Shown: piece after piece, positions 50,601 to 64,000 of the stretch | Position numbering within the stretch: position 1 is the stretch's first letter | Layout of the letters: each line of letters opens with the position of its first letter | Made by a program: the position numbers and the translations under genes | The notes under the pieces: model-generated | Seen by the model: the letters and a program-made list of their open reading frames with translations, nothing else | What the model was told of the DNA's origin: nothing | Database searches by the model: none | Assembly (NCBI GenBank): GCA_947650365.1 | Contig: CANTAL010000100.1 | Location: 558,001-622,000, forward strand | From: Chamaelirium japonicum | Taxonomy: Eukaryota > Streptophyta > Magnoliopsida > Liliales > Melanthiaceae | Length of the DNA stretch: 64,000 nucleotides | Reading direction: 5' to 3'

Positions 50601-51158
50601 ATTCGCTCGAATGTATCTATTCTAATTCATTCGTACGATCCATTCTAATTCGTTCATACGATCCATTCTAATTCATTCGTACGATCCATTCTAATTCATT
50701 CGTACAATGAGTTCTAATCCATTCTCACAAATGTAACCTTTCTAATTCATTTGTACGATCCATTCTAATTCATTCGTACGATCCATTCTAATTTGTTTGC
50801 ACGATCCATTCTAATTCATTCGTACGATCTATTCTAATTCATTCGCATGATCCATTCTAATTCATTCGTACGATCCATTCTAATTCATTCGTACAATCCA
50901 TTCAAATTCATTCATACGATGCAATCTAATTTATTCGCACAAATGTATCTATTCTAATTCATTCGTACAATGCATTCTAATTCATTCGTATGATCCTTTC
51001 TAATCCATTCGTACGATCCATTCTAATTCATTCTCATGATCCATTCTAATTCATTCGCTCAAATGGATCGTATGAATGAATTAGAATGAATCGTGCGAAT
51101 GAATTAGAATGAATCGTACGAATGCATTAGAATGGATCGTACGAATGAATTAGAATGA

Positions 51159-51168
51159 ATCGTACGAT
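51159..51168. other. Inverted satellite junction (F to R) centred on CGTACG
   Basis: ATCGTACGAT with the same left flank as at 13105 and 35054. It lies right of the retrotransposon. Confidence 0.83.
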
Positions 51169-51774
51169 CCATTCTAATTCATTCGTTCGATTCATTCTAA
51201 TTCATTCGCACGATCCATTCTAATTCATTCGTACGATCCATTCTTATTCATTCATACGATCCATTCTAATTCATTCGTACGATCCATTCTAATTCGTTCA
51301 TATGATCCATTGTAATTCATTCGTACGATCCATTCTAATTCACTCGTACGATCCATTCTAATCCATTCATACGATCCATTCTAATTCATTCGCATGAATG
51401 TATCCATTCTAATTAATTTGCACGATCCATTCTAATTCGTTCATACGATCCATTCTAATTCGTTCGTACGATCCATTCTAATTCATTCGTACGATCCATT
51501 CTAATCCATTTATACGATCCATTCTAATTCATTCGTACGATCCATTCTAATTCATTCGTACGATCCGTTCTAATTCATTCTCACGAATGTATCCATTCTA
51601 ATTCATTTGCACGATCCATTCTACTTCATTCCTATGATCCATTCTTATTCATTCGCACGATCCATTCTAATTCATTCGCACAAATGTATCCATTCTAATT
51701 CATTCGTACAATCCATTCTAATTCATTCGCATGATCCATTCTAATTTATTCGTACGGTCCATTCTAATCCATTC

Positions 51775-52880
51775 GTAAGATCCATTCTAATTCATTCGCA
51801 CGAATGTAACCATTCTAATTCATTCGTACGATCCATTCTAATTCATTCCTACGATCCATTCAAATTCATTCGCACGAATGTATACATTCTAATTCATTTG
51901 CACGATCAATTCTAATTCGTTCCTATGATCCATTCTTATTCATTCGCGCGATCCATTCTAATTCATTCGCACAAATGTATCCATTCTAATTCATTCGTAC
52001 AATCCATTCTAATTCATTCGCACGATCCATACTAATTCATTCGTATGATCAATTCTAGATCATTCGCACGATCCATTCTAATTCATTCGTACGATCCATT
52101 CTAATTCATTCGCACGAATGTAACCATTCTAATTCATTCGCACGATCCATTCTAATTCATTCGTATGATCCATTCTAATTCATTCGTACAATCCAATCTA
52201 ATTCATTCGTACGACCCATTCTAACTCATTCGTATGATCAATTCTAATTCATTCGCAGGATCCATTCTAATTTATTCGTACGATCCATTCTAATCCATTC
52301 GTACGATCCATTCTAATTCATTCGCACCAATGTATCCACTCTAAGTCATTCGCACGATCCATTCTAATTTATTCGTACGATCCATTCTAATCCATTCGTA
52401 CGATCCATTCTAGTTCATTCGCACGAATGTAACCATTCTAATTCATTCGTACGATCCATTCTAATTCATTCCTACGATCCATTCTAATTCATTCGCACGA
52501 ATGTATCCATTCTAATTCATTTGCACCATCCATTCTAATTCATTCCTATGATCCATTCTTATTCATTCGCACGATCCATTCTAATTCATTCGCAAAAATG
52601 TATCCATTCTAATTCATTCGTACAATCCATTCTAATTCATTCGCACGATCCATTCTAATTCATTCGTATGATCAATTCTAATTCATTTGCACGATCAATT
52701 CTAATTCATTCGTACGATCCATTCTAATTCATTCGCACGAATGTAACCATTCTAATTCATTCGCACGACCCATTCTAATTCATTCGTATGATCCATTCTA
52801 ATTCATTCGTACAATCCAATCTAATTCATTCGTACGATCCATTTTAACTCATTCGCATGATCAATTCTAATTCATTCATA
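51775..52880. repeat. Tandem duplication of a 623-bp satellite block
   Basis: Matching order of variants at an offset of 623 bp. GCACGAATGTAACC is at 51798 and 52421, and both blocks run through CTTATTCATTCGC and GTACAATCCAATCTAATTC variants to about 52255 and 52880. 623 is close to 27 monomers. Confidence 0.82.
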
Positions 52881-55762
52881 CGATCCACTCTAATCCATTC
52901 GTACGATCCATTCTAATACATTCGTGCGAATGAATTAGAATGGATCGTAGGAATGAATTAGAATGGATCGTGTTAGAATGGATCGTACGAATGAATTAGA
53001 ATGGATCGTACGAATGGTTTACAATGGATCGTACGAATGGATTAGAATGGATCATACGAATGAATTAGAATGGATACAGTCGAGCGAATGAATTAGAATG
53101 GATCGTACGAATGGATTAGAATGGATCCTACGAATGGATGAGAATGGATCGTACGAATGAATTAGAATGGATCGTGTGAATGAATTTGAATGGAGCGTAC
53201 GAATGAATTAGACTGGATCGTGCGAATGAATTAGAATGGATCGTACGAATGAATTAGAATGGATCGTACGAGTGAATTAGAATGGATCGTGCGAATGAAT
53301 TTGAATGGAGCGTACGAATGAATTAGAATGGAGCGTACGAATGAACTTGAATGGATACATTCGTGCGAATAAATTAGAATGGATCATATGAAAGAATTAG
53401 AATGGATCGTGCGAATGGATTAGAATGGATCGTACGAATGTATTAGAATGGATCGGACGAATTAGAATGGATCATGCGAATGAATTAGAATGGATCGTAC
53501 GAATGAATTAGAATGGATCGTGCGAATGAACTAGAATGGATCGTACGAATGTAACCATTCTAATTCATTCGTACGATTCATTCTAATTCATTCACACGAT
53601 CCATTCTAATTCATTTGCATAAATATATCCATTCTAATTCATTCGTACGATCCATTCTAATTCATTCGCACGATCCATTCTAATTCATTCACACAAATAT
53701 ATCCATTCTAATTCTTTCGTACGATCCATTCTTATTCATTCATACGATCCATTCTAATTAATTTGCACGATCCATTCTAATTCATTCACACTATCCATTC
53801 TAATTCATTCGCACATCCATTCTAATTCATTCGTACGATCCATTCTAATTCATTCGCATGAATGTATCCATTCTAATTCATTTGTACGATCCATTCTAAT
53901 TCATTCGTACAATTAGTTCTAATCCATTCGTACGATCCATTCTAATTCATTCCTATGATCCATTCTAATTCATTCGTACGATCCATTCTAATTCATTCGC
54001 TCGAATGTATCTATTCTAATTCATTCGTACAATCCATTCTAATTCATTCGCACGATCCATTCTAATTCATTCGTATGATCCATTCTAATTCATTCCTACG
54101 ATCTATTCTAATGAATTCGCTCGAATGTATCCATTCTAATTCATTCGTTCGATCCATTCTATTTCATTCGTACAATCCATTCTAATTCATTCGTACGATC
54201 CATTCTAATTCATTCTTACAAATGTATCTATTCTAATTCATTCGTATAATGTATTCTAATCCATTCGTACGATCCATTCTAATCCATTCGTTCGATCCAT
54301 TCTAATTCATTCGCACGAATGTAACCATTCTAATTCATTCATATGATCCATTCTAATTCATTCGTACGATCCATTCTAATTCATTCGTACGATCCATTCT
54401 AATTCGTTCGTACGATCCATTCTAATTCACTCGTACGATCCATTCTAATTCATTCTCACAAATGTAAGCTTTCTAATTCATTTGTACGATCCATTCTAAT
54501 TCATTCGTACAATCCATTCTAATGCATTCGTATGATCCATTCTAATTCATTCGTATGATCCATTCTAACTCATTCGGTGGAATGTAACCATTCTAATTCA
54601 TTCGTACGATCCATTCTAATTCGTACGAACCATTCTAATCCATTCGTACGATCCATTCTAATTCATTCGTACGAATCCATTCTAATTCATTCGTACGATC
54701 TATTCTAATTCATTCGCACGATCCATTCTAATTCATTCGTACGATGTATTCTAATTCATTCACATGATCCATACTAATTCGTCCGATCCATTCAAATTCA
54801 TTCGTACGATCCATTCTAATCTATTCGCACGATCGATTCTAATTCATTCGTACGATCCATTCTAATTCATTCGTATGATCTATTCTAACTCATTCGGTGG
54901 ATCCATTCTAATTCATTCATACGATCTATTCTAATTCATTCGCACAATCCATTCTAATTCATTCGTACGATCCATTCTAATTCATTCGTATGATCCATTC
55001 TAATTCATTCGGTGGATCCATTCTAATTCATTCGTACGATCCATTCTAATTCATTCGCACGATCCATTCTAATTTATTCGTACGATCCATTCTAATTCAT
55101 TTGTCCGATCAATTCTAATTCATTCGCACGAATGTATCCATTCTAATTCATTCGTACGATCCATTCTACGTATGATCCATTCTTATTCATTCATACGATC
55201 CATTCTAATTCATTCGTACGATCCATTCTAATTCATTGCTACGATCCATTCTAATTCATTCGCATGATCCATTCATACGATCCATTCTAATCCATTTGTA
55301 CAATCCATTCTAATTCATTCATACGATCCATTCTAATTCATTCGTACGATCCATTCTAATTCATTCGTATGATCAATTCTTATTCATTCATACAATCCAT
55401 TCTAATTCAGTCGTATGAATATATCATACGAATGAATTAGAATGGATCGTACGAATGAATTAGAATGGATCGTGCGAATGAATTAGAATGGATCGTTCGA
55501 ATGAATTAGAATGGATACATTTGTGCGAATGAATTAGAATGCATCGTACGAATGAATTAAAATGGATCGTACGAATGAATTAGAATGGATCGTACGAATG
55601 TACGAATGAATTAGAATGAATTAGATTGCATCGTACGATCCATTCTAATTCATTTGCACGATCCATTCTAATTCATTCGTACGATCCATTCTAATTCATT
55701 TGAACGATCCATTCTAATTCATACGATCCATTCTAATTCATTCGCACGATCCATTCTAATTT

Positions 55763-55790
55763 ATTCGTACGATCCATTGATCGTACGAAT
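55763..55790. other. Hairpin with 12-bp arms at an R-to-F junction
   Basis: ATTCGTACGATC, loop CATT, then GATCGTACGAAT. A mirror-like junction at 56059-56078 has arms GTACGATC and loop AATG. Confidence 0.8.
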
Positions 55791-58700
55791 GAATTAGAAT
55801 GGTTACATTCGTGCGAATGTATCCATTCTAATTCATTCGTACAATCCATTCTAATTCATTCGTATGATCCATTCTAATTCATTCGTATGATCCATTCTAA
55901 CTCATTCGGTGGATCCATTCTAATTCATTCGTACGATCCATTCTAATTTATTTGCAAGAATATACGATCCATTCTAATTCATTCGTACGAATGTATCCAT
56001 TCTAATTCATTTGCACGATCCATTCTAATTCATTCCTATGATCCATTCTAATTCATTTGTACGATCAATGGATCGTACGAATGAATTAGAATGGATCGTA
56101 CAAATGAATTAGAAAGGTTATATTTGTGAGAATGAATTAGAATGGATCGTACGAATGAGTTAGAATGGATCGTACGAATGGATTAGAATGGATATATTTA
56201 TACGAATGAATTTGAATGGATCGTGCGAATGAATTAGAATGGATTAGAAGGGATCTTACGAATGGATTAGAATGGATCGTACGAATGAATTAGAATTGAT
56301 CATACAAATTAATTAGAAAGGTTACATTCGTGAGAATGAATTAGAATGGATCTTACGAATGAATTAGAATGGATCGTACGAATGAATTAGAATGGATACA
56401 TTCGAGCGAATGAATTAGAATGGATCGTACGAATGAATTAGAATGGATCATAGGAATGACTTAGAATGGATCGTGCAAATGAATTAGAATGGATATATTC
56501 GTGCGAATGAATTAGAATGGATCATAGGAATAAATTAGAATGGATCGTACGAATAAATTAGAATGGTTACATTCGAGCGAATGAAATAGAATGGATCGTA
56601 CGAATGAATTAGAATGGATCATAGGAATGAATTAGAATGGATCGTGCAAATGAATTAGAATGGATACATTCATGCGAATGAATTAGAATGGATCATACGA
56701 ATGAATTAGAATGGATCAAAGGAATGAATTAGAATGGATCGTGCAAATGAATTAGAATGTATACATTCGTGCGAATGAATTAGAATGGATCGTCTATTCG
56801 TGCAAATAAATTAGAATGGATCGTACGAATAAATTAGAATGGATCCACCGAATGAGTTAGAATGGATCATATTTATAAATTAGAATGTATCCATTCTAAT
56901 TTATTCGCACGATCCATTCTAATTCATTCGTACGATCCATTCTAATTCATTCGTACGATCCATTCTAATTCATTCTTACGATCCATTCTAATTCATTCGT
57001 ACGATCCATTCTAATTCATTTGCACGAATGTATCCATTCTAATTCATTCGTACGATCCATTCTAATTCATTCACACGATCCATTCTAATTCATTCGTATG
57101 ATCCATTCTAATTCATTCGCACAAATGTATCCATTCTAATTTATTCGCCCGATACATTCTAATTCATTTGCACGATCCATTCTAATTCATTCGTACGAAT
57201 GTATCAATTCTAATTCATTTGTACGATCTATTCTAATTCATTCATACGATCAATTCTAATTCATTTGTACGATCCATTCTCATTCATTCGCACGAATGTA
57301 TCCATTCTAATTCATTCGCACGATCCATTCTAATTCATTTGTACGATTCATTCTAATTCATTCGCACGATCCATTCTAATTCATTCGTACGAATGTATCC
57401 ATTTTAATTCATTCATACGATCCATTCTAATTCATTCGTACGATCAGTTCTAATTCATTTGTACAATCCATTCTAATTCATACGCACGAATGTATCCATT
57501 CTAATTCATTCGTACGATCCATTCTAATTCGTTCATACGATCCATTCTAATTCGTAAGTACGATCCATTCTAATTCGTTCATACGATCCATTCTAATTCA
57601 TTCGTATGATTCATTCTAATTCATTCCTACGATCTATTCTAATTCATTCGTATGATCCATTCTAATTCATAACTACGATCTATTCTAATTCATTCGCTCG
57701 AATGTATCCATTCTAATTCATTCGTTCGATCCATTCTAATTCATTCGTACGATCCATTCTAATTCATTCGCTCGAATGTATCCATTCTAATTCATTCGTT
57801 CGATCCATTCTAATTCATTCGTACGATCCATTCTAATTCATTCGCACGATCCGTTCTAATTCATTCCTATGATCCATTCTAATTCATTCGCACGAATGTA
57901 ACCATTCTAATTCATTCGTACGATCCATTCTAATTCATTCGTACGATCCATTCTAATGCATTCATACGATCCATCCTAATTCATTCGTACGATCCATTCT
58001 AATCCATTCATATGATCCATTCTAATTCATTCGTGCAAATGAATTAGAATGGATCGTACGAATGAATTAGAATGGATCGTACGAATGGATTAGAACGCAT
58101 TGTACGAATGAATTAGAATGGATTGTACGAATGGATTAGAATGGATCGTATGAATGAATTAGAATGGATCGTACGAATGAATTAGAATGGATACATTCGA
58201 GCGAATGAATTAGAATGGATCGTACGAATGAATTAGAATGGATCATAGGAATGAATTAGAATGGATCGTGCAAATGAATTAGAATGGATACATTCATGCG
58301 AATGAATTAGAATGGATCGTAGGAATGAATTAGAATGGATCGTAAGAATGAATTAGAATGGTTACATTCGTGTGAATGAATTAGAATGGACCGTACGAAT
58401 GGATTAGAATGGATCGTACGAATGGATTAGAATGGATCGTACGAATGAATTAGAATGGATCGTACAAATGAATTAGAAAGGTTACATTTGTGAGAATGAA
58501 TTAGAATGGATCGTACGAACGAATTAGAATGGATCGTATGAATGGATTAGAATGGATCGTACGAATTAATTAGAATGGATCGTACGAATGCATTAGAATG
58601 GATACATTCGTGCGAATGAATTAGAATGGATCGTACGAATGAATTAGAATGGATCGTGCGAATGAATTAGAATGGATCGTACGAATGAATTAGAATGGAT

Positions 58701-61700
58701 CGTGCGAATGAATTAGAATGGATCGTACGAATGAATTAGAATGGATACATTTGTGCGAATGAATTAGAATGGATCGTAGTAATGAATTAGAATGGATCGT
58801 ACGAATGAATTAGAATGGATCGTGCGAATGAATTAGAATGGATCATAAGAATAAATTAGAATGGATACATTTGTGCGAATGAGTTAGAATGAATCATACG
58901 AATGAATTAGAATGGATCGTACGAATAAATTAGAATGGATCATACGAATGAATTAGAATGGATCGTGCGAATGAATTAGAATGGATTGTACGAATAAATT
59001 AGAATGGATACATTCGAGCGAATGAATTAGAATAGATCGTAGTAATGAATTAGAATGGATCATACGAATGAATTAGAATGGATCGTGTGAATGAATTAGA
59101 ATGGATTGTACGAATGAATTAGAATGGATACATTCATGCGATTGAATTAGAATGGATCGGACGAACGAATTAGAATGGATCGTACGATTCATTCTAATAT
59201 ATTCGTACGATCCATTCTAATGCATTCGTATGATTCATTCTAATTCATTCGCACGATCCATTCTAATTCATTCGTACGATCCGTTCTTATTCATTCATAC
59301 GATCCATTCTAATTCATTTGCACAATCCATTCTAATTCATTCATACGATTCATTCTAATTCATTCTTATGATCATTTCTAACTCATTCGGGGGATCCATT
59401 CTAATTCATTCGTACGATCCATTGTAATTCATTCGCACGATCCATTCTAATTTATTCGTACGATCCATTCTAATTCATTCGTACGATCTATTCTAATTCA
59501 TTCACACGAATGTAACCATTCTAATTCATTTGTACGATTCATTCTAATTCATTCATATGAGCTATTTTAATTCATTCGTACGATCCATTCTAATTCATTC
59601 ATACGATCTATTCTAATTCATTCGCACAATCTATTCTAATTCATTCGTACGATCCATTCTAATTCATTCGTACGATCCATTCTAATTCATTCGTATGATC
59701 CATTCTAACTCATTCGGTGGATCCATTCTAATTCATTCGTACGATCCATTCTAATTCATTCGCACGATCCATTCTAACTCATTCGTACGATCCATTATAA
59801 TTCATTTGTACGATACATTCTAATTTATTTGCATGAATATATGATCCATTCTAATTCATTCGCACAAATGTATCCATTCTAATTCATTCGTACGATCCAT
59901 TCTAATTCATTTGTATGATCTATTCTAATTCATTCGCAGGAATGTAATCATTCTAATTCATTCGTACGATTCATTCTAATTCATTCGTATGAGCTATTCT
60001 AATTCATTCGTACGATCCATTCTAATTCATTCTCACAAATGTAACCTTTCTAATTCATTTGTACGATCCATTCTAATTCATTCGTACGATCCATTCTAAT
60101 CCATTCGTACGATCCATTCTAATCGATTCGTACGATCCATTCTAATTCATTCGCACGAATTTAACCATTCTAATTCATTCGTACGATCCATTCTAATTCA
60201 TTCGCTCGAATGTATCGATTCTAATTCATTTGTGAGATCCATTCTAATTCGTTCATACGATCCATTCTAATTCGTTCGTACAATCCATTCTAATTCATTC
60301 GCACGATCCATTCTAATCCATTCGTATGATCCGTTCTAATTCATTCGTACAAATGAATTAGAATGGATCGTATGAGTGAATAAGAATGGATTGTACGAAT
60401 GAATTAGAATGGATCGTGCGAATGAATTAGAATGAATCGTACGAATCCATTCTAATTCATTCACACGATCTATTCTAATTCATTCGTACAATCCATTCTA
60501 ATTCATTCACACGATCTATTCTAATTCATTTGTATGATCCATTCTAATTCATTCCTACGATCTATTCTAATTCATTCGCTCGAATGTATCCATTCTAATT
60601 CATTCGTACAATCCATTCTAATTCATTCGCACGATCCATTCTAATTCATTCGTATGATCCATTCTAATTCATTCGTACGATCCATTCTAATTCATTCGTA
60701 TGATCCATTCTAACTCATTCGCACAAATGTATCTATTCTAATTCATTCGTATGATCCATTCTAATTCATTCGCACGATCCATTCTAATTCATTCGTACGA
60801 TCCATTCTAATTCATTCGCACAAATGTATCCATTCTAATTCATTCGTACGATCCATTCTAATTCATTCGCACGATCCATTCTAATTCATTCGTACGATCC
60901 ATTCTAATTCATTCGCACGAATGTATCCATTCTAATGCATTCGGACGATCCATTCTAATTAATTCGTACGATCCATTCTAATCCATTCATACGATCCATT
61001 CTAATTCATTCGTACGATCCATTCTAATTCATTCTCACAAATGTAACCTTTCTAATTCATTTGTACGATCCGTTCTAATTCATTCGTACGATCCATTCTA
61101 ATCCATTCGTACGATCCATTCTAATCCATTCGTACGATCCATTCTAATTCATTCGCACGAATGTAACCATTCTAATTCATTCTTACGATCCATTCTAATT
61201 CATTCCTACGATCCATTCTAATTCATTCGCACGAATGTATCCATTCTAATTCATTTGCACGATCCATTCTAATTCATTCCTATGATCCATTCTAATTCAT
61301 TCGTACGATCCATTCTAATTAATTCGCTCGAATGTATCCATTTTAATTCATTCGTACGATCCATTCTAATTCATTCGTAAGATCCATTCTAATCCATTCG
61401 TACGATCCATTCTAATTCATTCGTACAATGCTTTCTAATCCATTCGTACGATCCATTCTAATTCATTCGTACGATCCATTCTAATTCATTTGTACGAATG
61501 AATTAGAATGGATCATATGAATGGATTAGAATGGATCGTACGAATGAATTAGGATGGATCGTATGAAAGCATTAGAATGGATCGTACGAATAAATTAGAA
61601 TGGATCGTACGAATGAATTAGAATGGTTACATTCGTGCGAATGAATTAGAATGGATCATAGGAATGAATTAGAACGGATCGTGCGAATGAATTAGAATGG

Positions 61701-63550
61701 ATCGTACGAATGAATTAGAATGGATCGAACGAATGAATTAGAATGGATACATTCGAGCGAATGAATTAGAATGGATCGTACGAATGAATTAGAATGGATC
61801 GAACGAATGAATTAGAATGGATACATTCGAGCGAATGAATTAGAATAGATCGTAGTTATGAATTAGAATGGATCATACGAATGAATTAGAATAGATCGTA
61901 GGAATGAATTAGAATGGATCATACGAATGAATTAGAATGGATCGTATGAACGAATTAGAATGGATCGTACGAACGAATTAGAATGGATCGTATGAACGAA
62001 TTAGAATGGATCGTACGAATGAATTAGAATGGATACATTCGTGCGTATGAATTAGAATGGATTGTACAAATGAATTAGAACTGATCGTACGAATGAATTA
62101 GAATGGATCGTATAAATGAATTAGAATGGATACATTCGTACGAATGAATTAGAATGGATCGTGCGAATGAATTAGAATGAATCGTACAAATGAATTAGAA
62201 TGGATCGTGCGAATGAATTAGAATGGATACATTCGTGCGAATGAATGAGAATGGATCGTACAAATGAATTAGAATTGATCGTATGAATGAATTAGAATAG
62301 ATCGTACGAATGAATTAGAATTGATACATTCGTACGAATGAATTAGAATGGATCGTGCAAATGAATTAGAATGTATCGGGCGAATAAATTAGAATGGATA
62401 CATTTGTGCGAATGAATTAGAATGGATCATACAAATGAATTAGAATGGATCGTGTGAATGAATTAGAATGGATCGTACGAATGAATTAGAATGGATGCAT
62501 TCGTGCAAATGAAATAGAATGGATCGTACGAATGAATTAGAATGGATCGTAATAATGAATTAGAATGGATCGTACGAATGAATTAGAATGGATCGTACGA
62601 ATGAATTAGAATAGATTGTGCGAATAAATTAGAATGGATACATTCTTGCGAATAAAATAGAATGGACGGTACGAATGAATTAGAATGGATCGTGCGAATG
62701 AATTAGAATGGATACATTCATGCGAATGAATTAGAATGGATTGTGCGAATGAATTAGAATGGATCGTGCGAATGAATTTGAATGGATCGTGCGAATGAAT
62801 TAGAATGGATCATACGAATGAATTTGAATGGATCCTACGAATGAATTAGACTCGATACATTCGTACGAATAAATTAGAATGGATACATTCATGCAAATGA
62901 ATTAGAATGGATCGTGCGAATAAATTAGAATGGATCATACGAATGAATTAGAATGGATCATATTAATGAATTAGAATGGTTACATTCGTGCGAATGAATT
63001 AGAATGGACCGTATGAATGGATTAGAATGGATCGTATGAATGGATTAAACGCATAGTACGAATGAATTAGAATAGATACATTTGTGCGAATGAATTAGAT
63101 TGCATCGTACGAATGAATTTGGATGGATTGTACAAATGAATTAGAATGGATCGTACGAATGAATTAGAATGGATCATGCGAATGAATTAGAATAGATCGT
63201 ACGAATGAATTAGAATGGATCGTATGAATAAATTAGAATGGATCGTGCGAATGAATTAGAATGGATCGTACGAATAAATTAGAATGGATCCACTGAATGA
63301 GTTAGAATGGATCATACGAATGAATTAGAATGGATCGTACGAATGATTTAGAATGGATTGTGCGAATGAATTAGAATGGATACATTCGTGCGAATGAATT
63401 AGAATGGAATGTAAGAATGAATTAGAATGGATCGTACAAATGAATTAGAATGGATCCATTCGTACAAATGAATTAGAATGGATCATACGAATGAATTAGA
63501 ATGGATCGAGCGAATGAATTAGAACGGATCATACGAATTGATTAGAATGG

Positions 63551-63940
63551 ATCGTACGAATGGATTAGAATGGATCGTACGAATGAATTAGAATGGATCA
63601 TACAAATGAATTAGAAAGGTTACATTCGTGAGAATGAATTAGAATGGATCGTACGAATGAATTAGAATGGATCATAGGAATGAATTAGAATGGATCGTGC
63701 AAATGAATATGAATGGATACATTCGTGCGAATGAATTAGAATAGATCGTAGGAATGAATTAGAATGGATCGTACGAATGAATTAGAATGGTTACATTCGT
63801 GCGAATGAATTAGAATGGATCGTACGAATGGATTAGAATGGATCGTACGAATGGATTAGAATGGATCGTACGAATGAATTAGAATGGATCGTACAAATGA
63901 ATTAGAAAGGTTACATTTGTGAGAATAAATTAGAATGGAT
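63551..63940. repeat. 390-bp block duplicated from or to 33031
   Basis: Partner of 33031-33420, on the other side of the retrotransposon and in the same orientation. Confidence 0.87.
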
Positions 63941-64000
63941 CGTACGAATGGATCGTATGAATAGATTAGAATGCATCGTATGAACGGATTAGAATGGATC

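Larger units (their letters stand above)
45424..64000. repeat. Short-period satellite array, right part, with frequent orientation switches
   Basis: The same satellite resumes directly after the retrotransposon and runs off the window. Approximate orientation map: F 45424-45970, R -47215, F -48885, R -51061, F -51163, R -52921, F -53551, R -55420, F -55634, R -55778, F -55815, R -56068, F -56887, R -58035, F -59183, R -60348, F -60445, R -61493, F -64000. It has the same monomer variants as the left part, including GGATCCACC units, GAAAGGTTACATT units and GTATATTCGTGC units. It also has the same junction types, so the two parts were one array before the insertion. No gene or RNA gene is visible. 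Confidence 0.97.

Noticed and set aside
1..64000. Telomeric repeat
   Set aside because: The monomer is about 23 bp and AT-rich, without TTTAGGG or TTAGGG runs.

Overview
The window looks like plant nuclear heterochromatin. It is a very long short-period satellite array (1..36649 and 45424..64000) interrupted by one LTR retrotransposon (36650..45423). There are no host genes, tRNA, rRNA or CRISPR arrays. The plant assignment rests on four things: a Ty3/gypsy-type element with a TGGCGCC primer-binding site, a CACTA-type mini-transposon, an antisense protein resembling the plant-specific 'putative gypsy type transposon' family, and LTR differences that sit in CG/CHG methylation contexts. I cannot name the species.

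Satellite: the monomer is about 23 bp (words GAATGAATTAG, AATGGATC and GTAC in order). A 28-bp variant carries ACATT before the CGTGC step, and there are other marked variants. At roughly 55 kb this is on the order of 2,200-2,400 monomers. The array is not one-directional. It changes orientation about fifty times in blocks from tens of bases to almost 4 kb, and many changes lie exactly on the palindromic CGTACG step of the monomer. Particular inverted junctions recur with the same flanks, so junctions were copied as parts of larger units. Nested duplications of 360, 623, 730/776 and 956 bp and several kb are visible.

Retrotransposon: TG...CA LTRs of 1159 and 1117 bp, target duplication AATTG, PBS, polypurine tract and a 6.5-kb interior. 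The + strand holds a gag gene split by a 160-bp CACTA mini-transposon with perfect 13-bp ends and a GTG duplication. The reading frame resumes in register after the insert. No protease, reverse transcriptase or integrase is present, so the element is non-autonomous. The - strand holds a convergent 849-codon gene (40353..42902) with its own TATA box, a candidate in-frame 72-nt intron, a PF04195-like N-terminal region and a C-terminal coiled coil. Tandem repeats of 78 bp (at the end of gag) and about 146 bp (upstream of the antisense promoter) fill the rest. The LTRs differ by nine substitutions, all transitions, so the insertion is recent and lies inside an older array.

Best candidates for something undescribed: the dyad-centred orientation-switching satellite with amplified inverted junctions, and the gag-only element with a separately promoted antisense gene.
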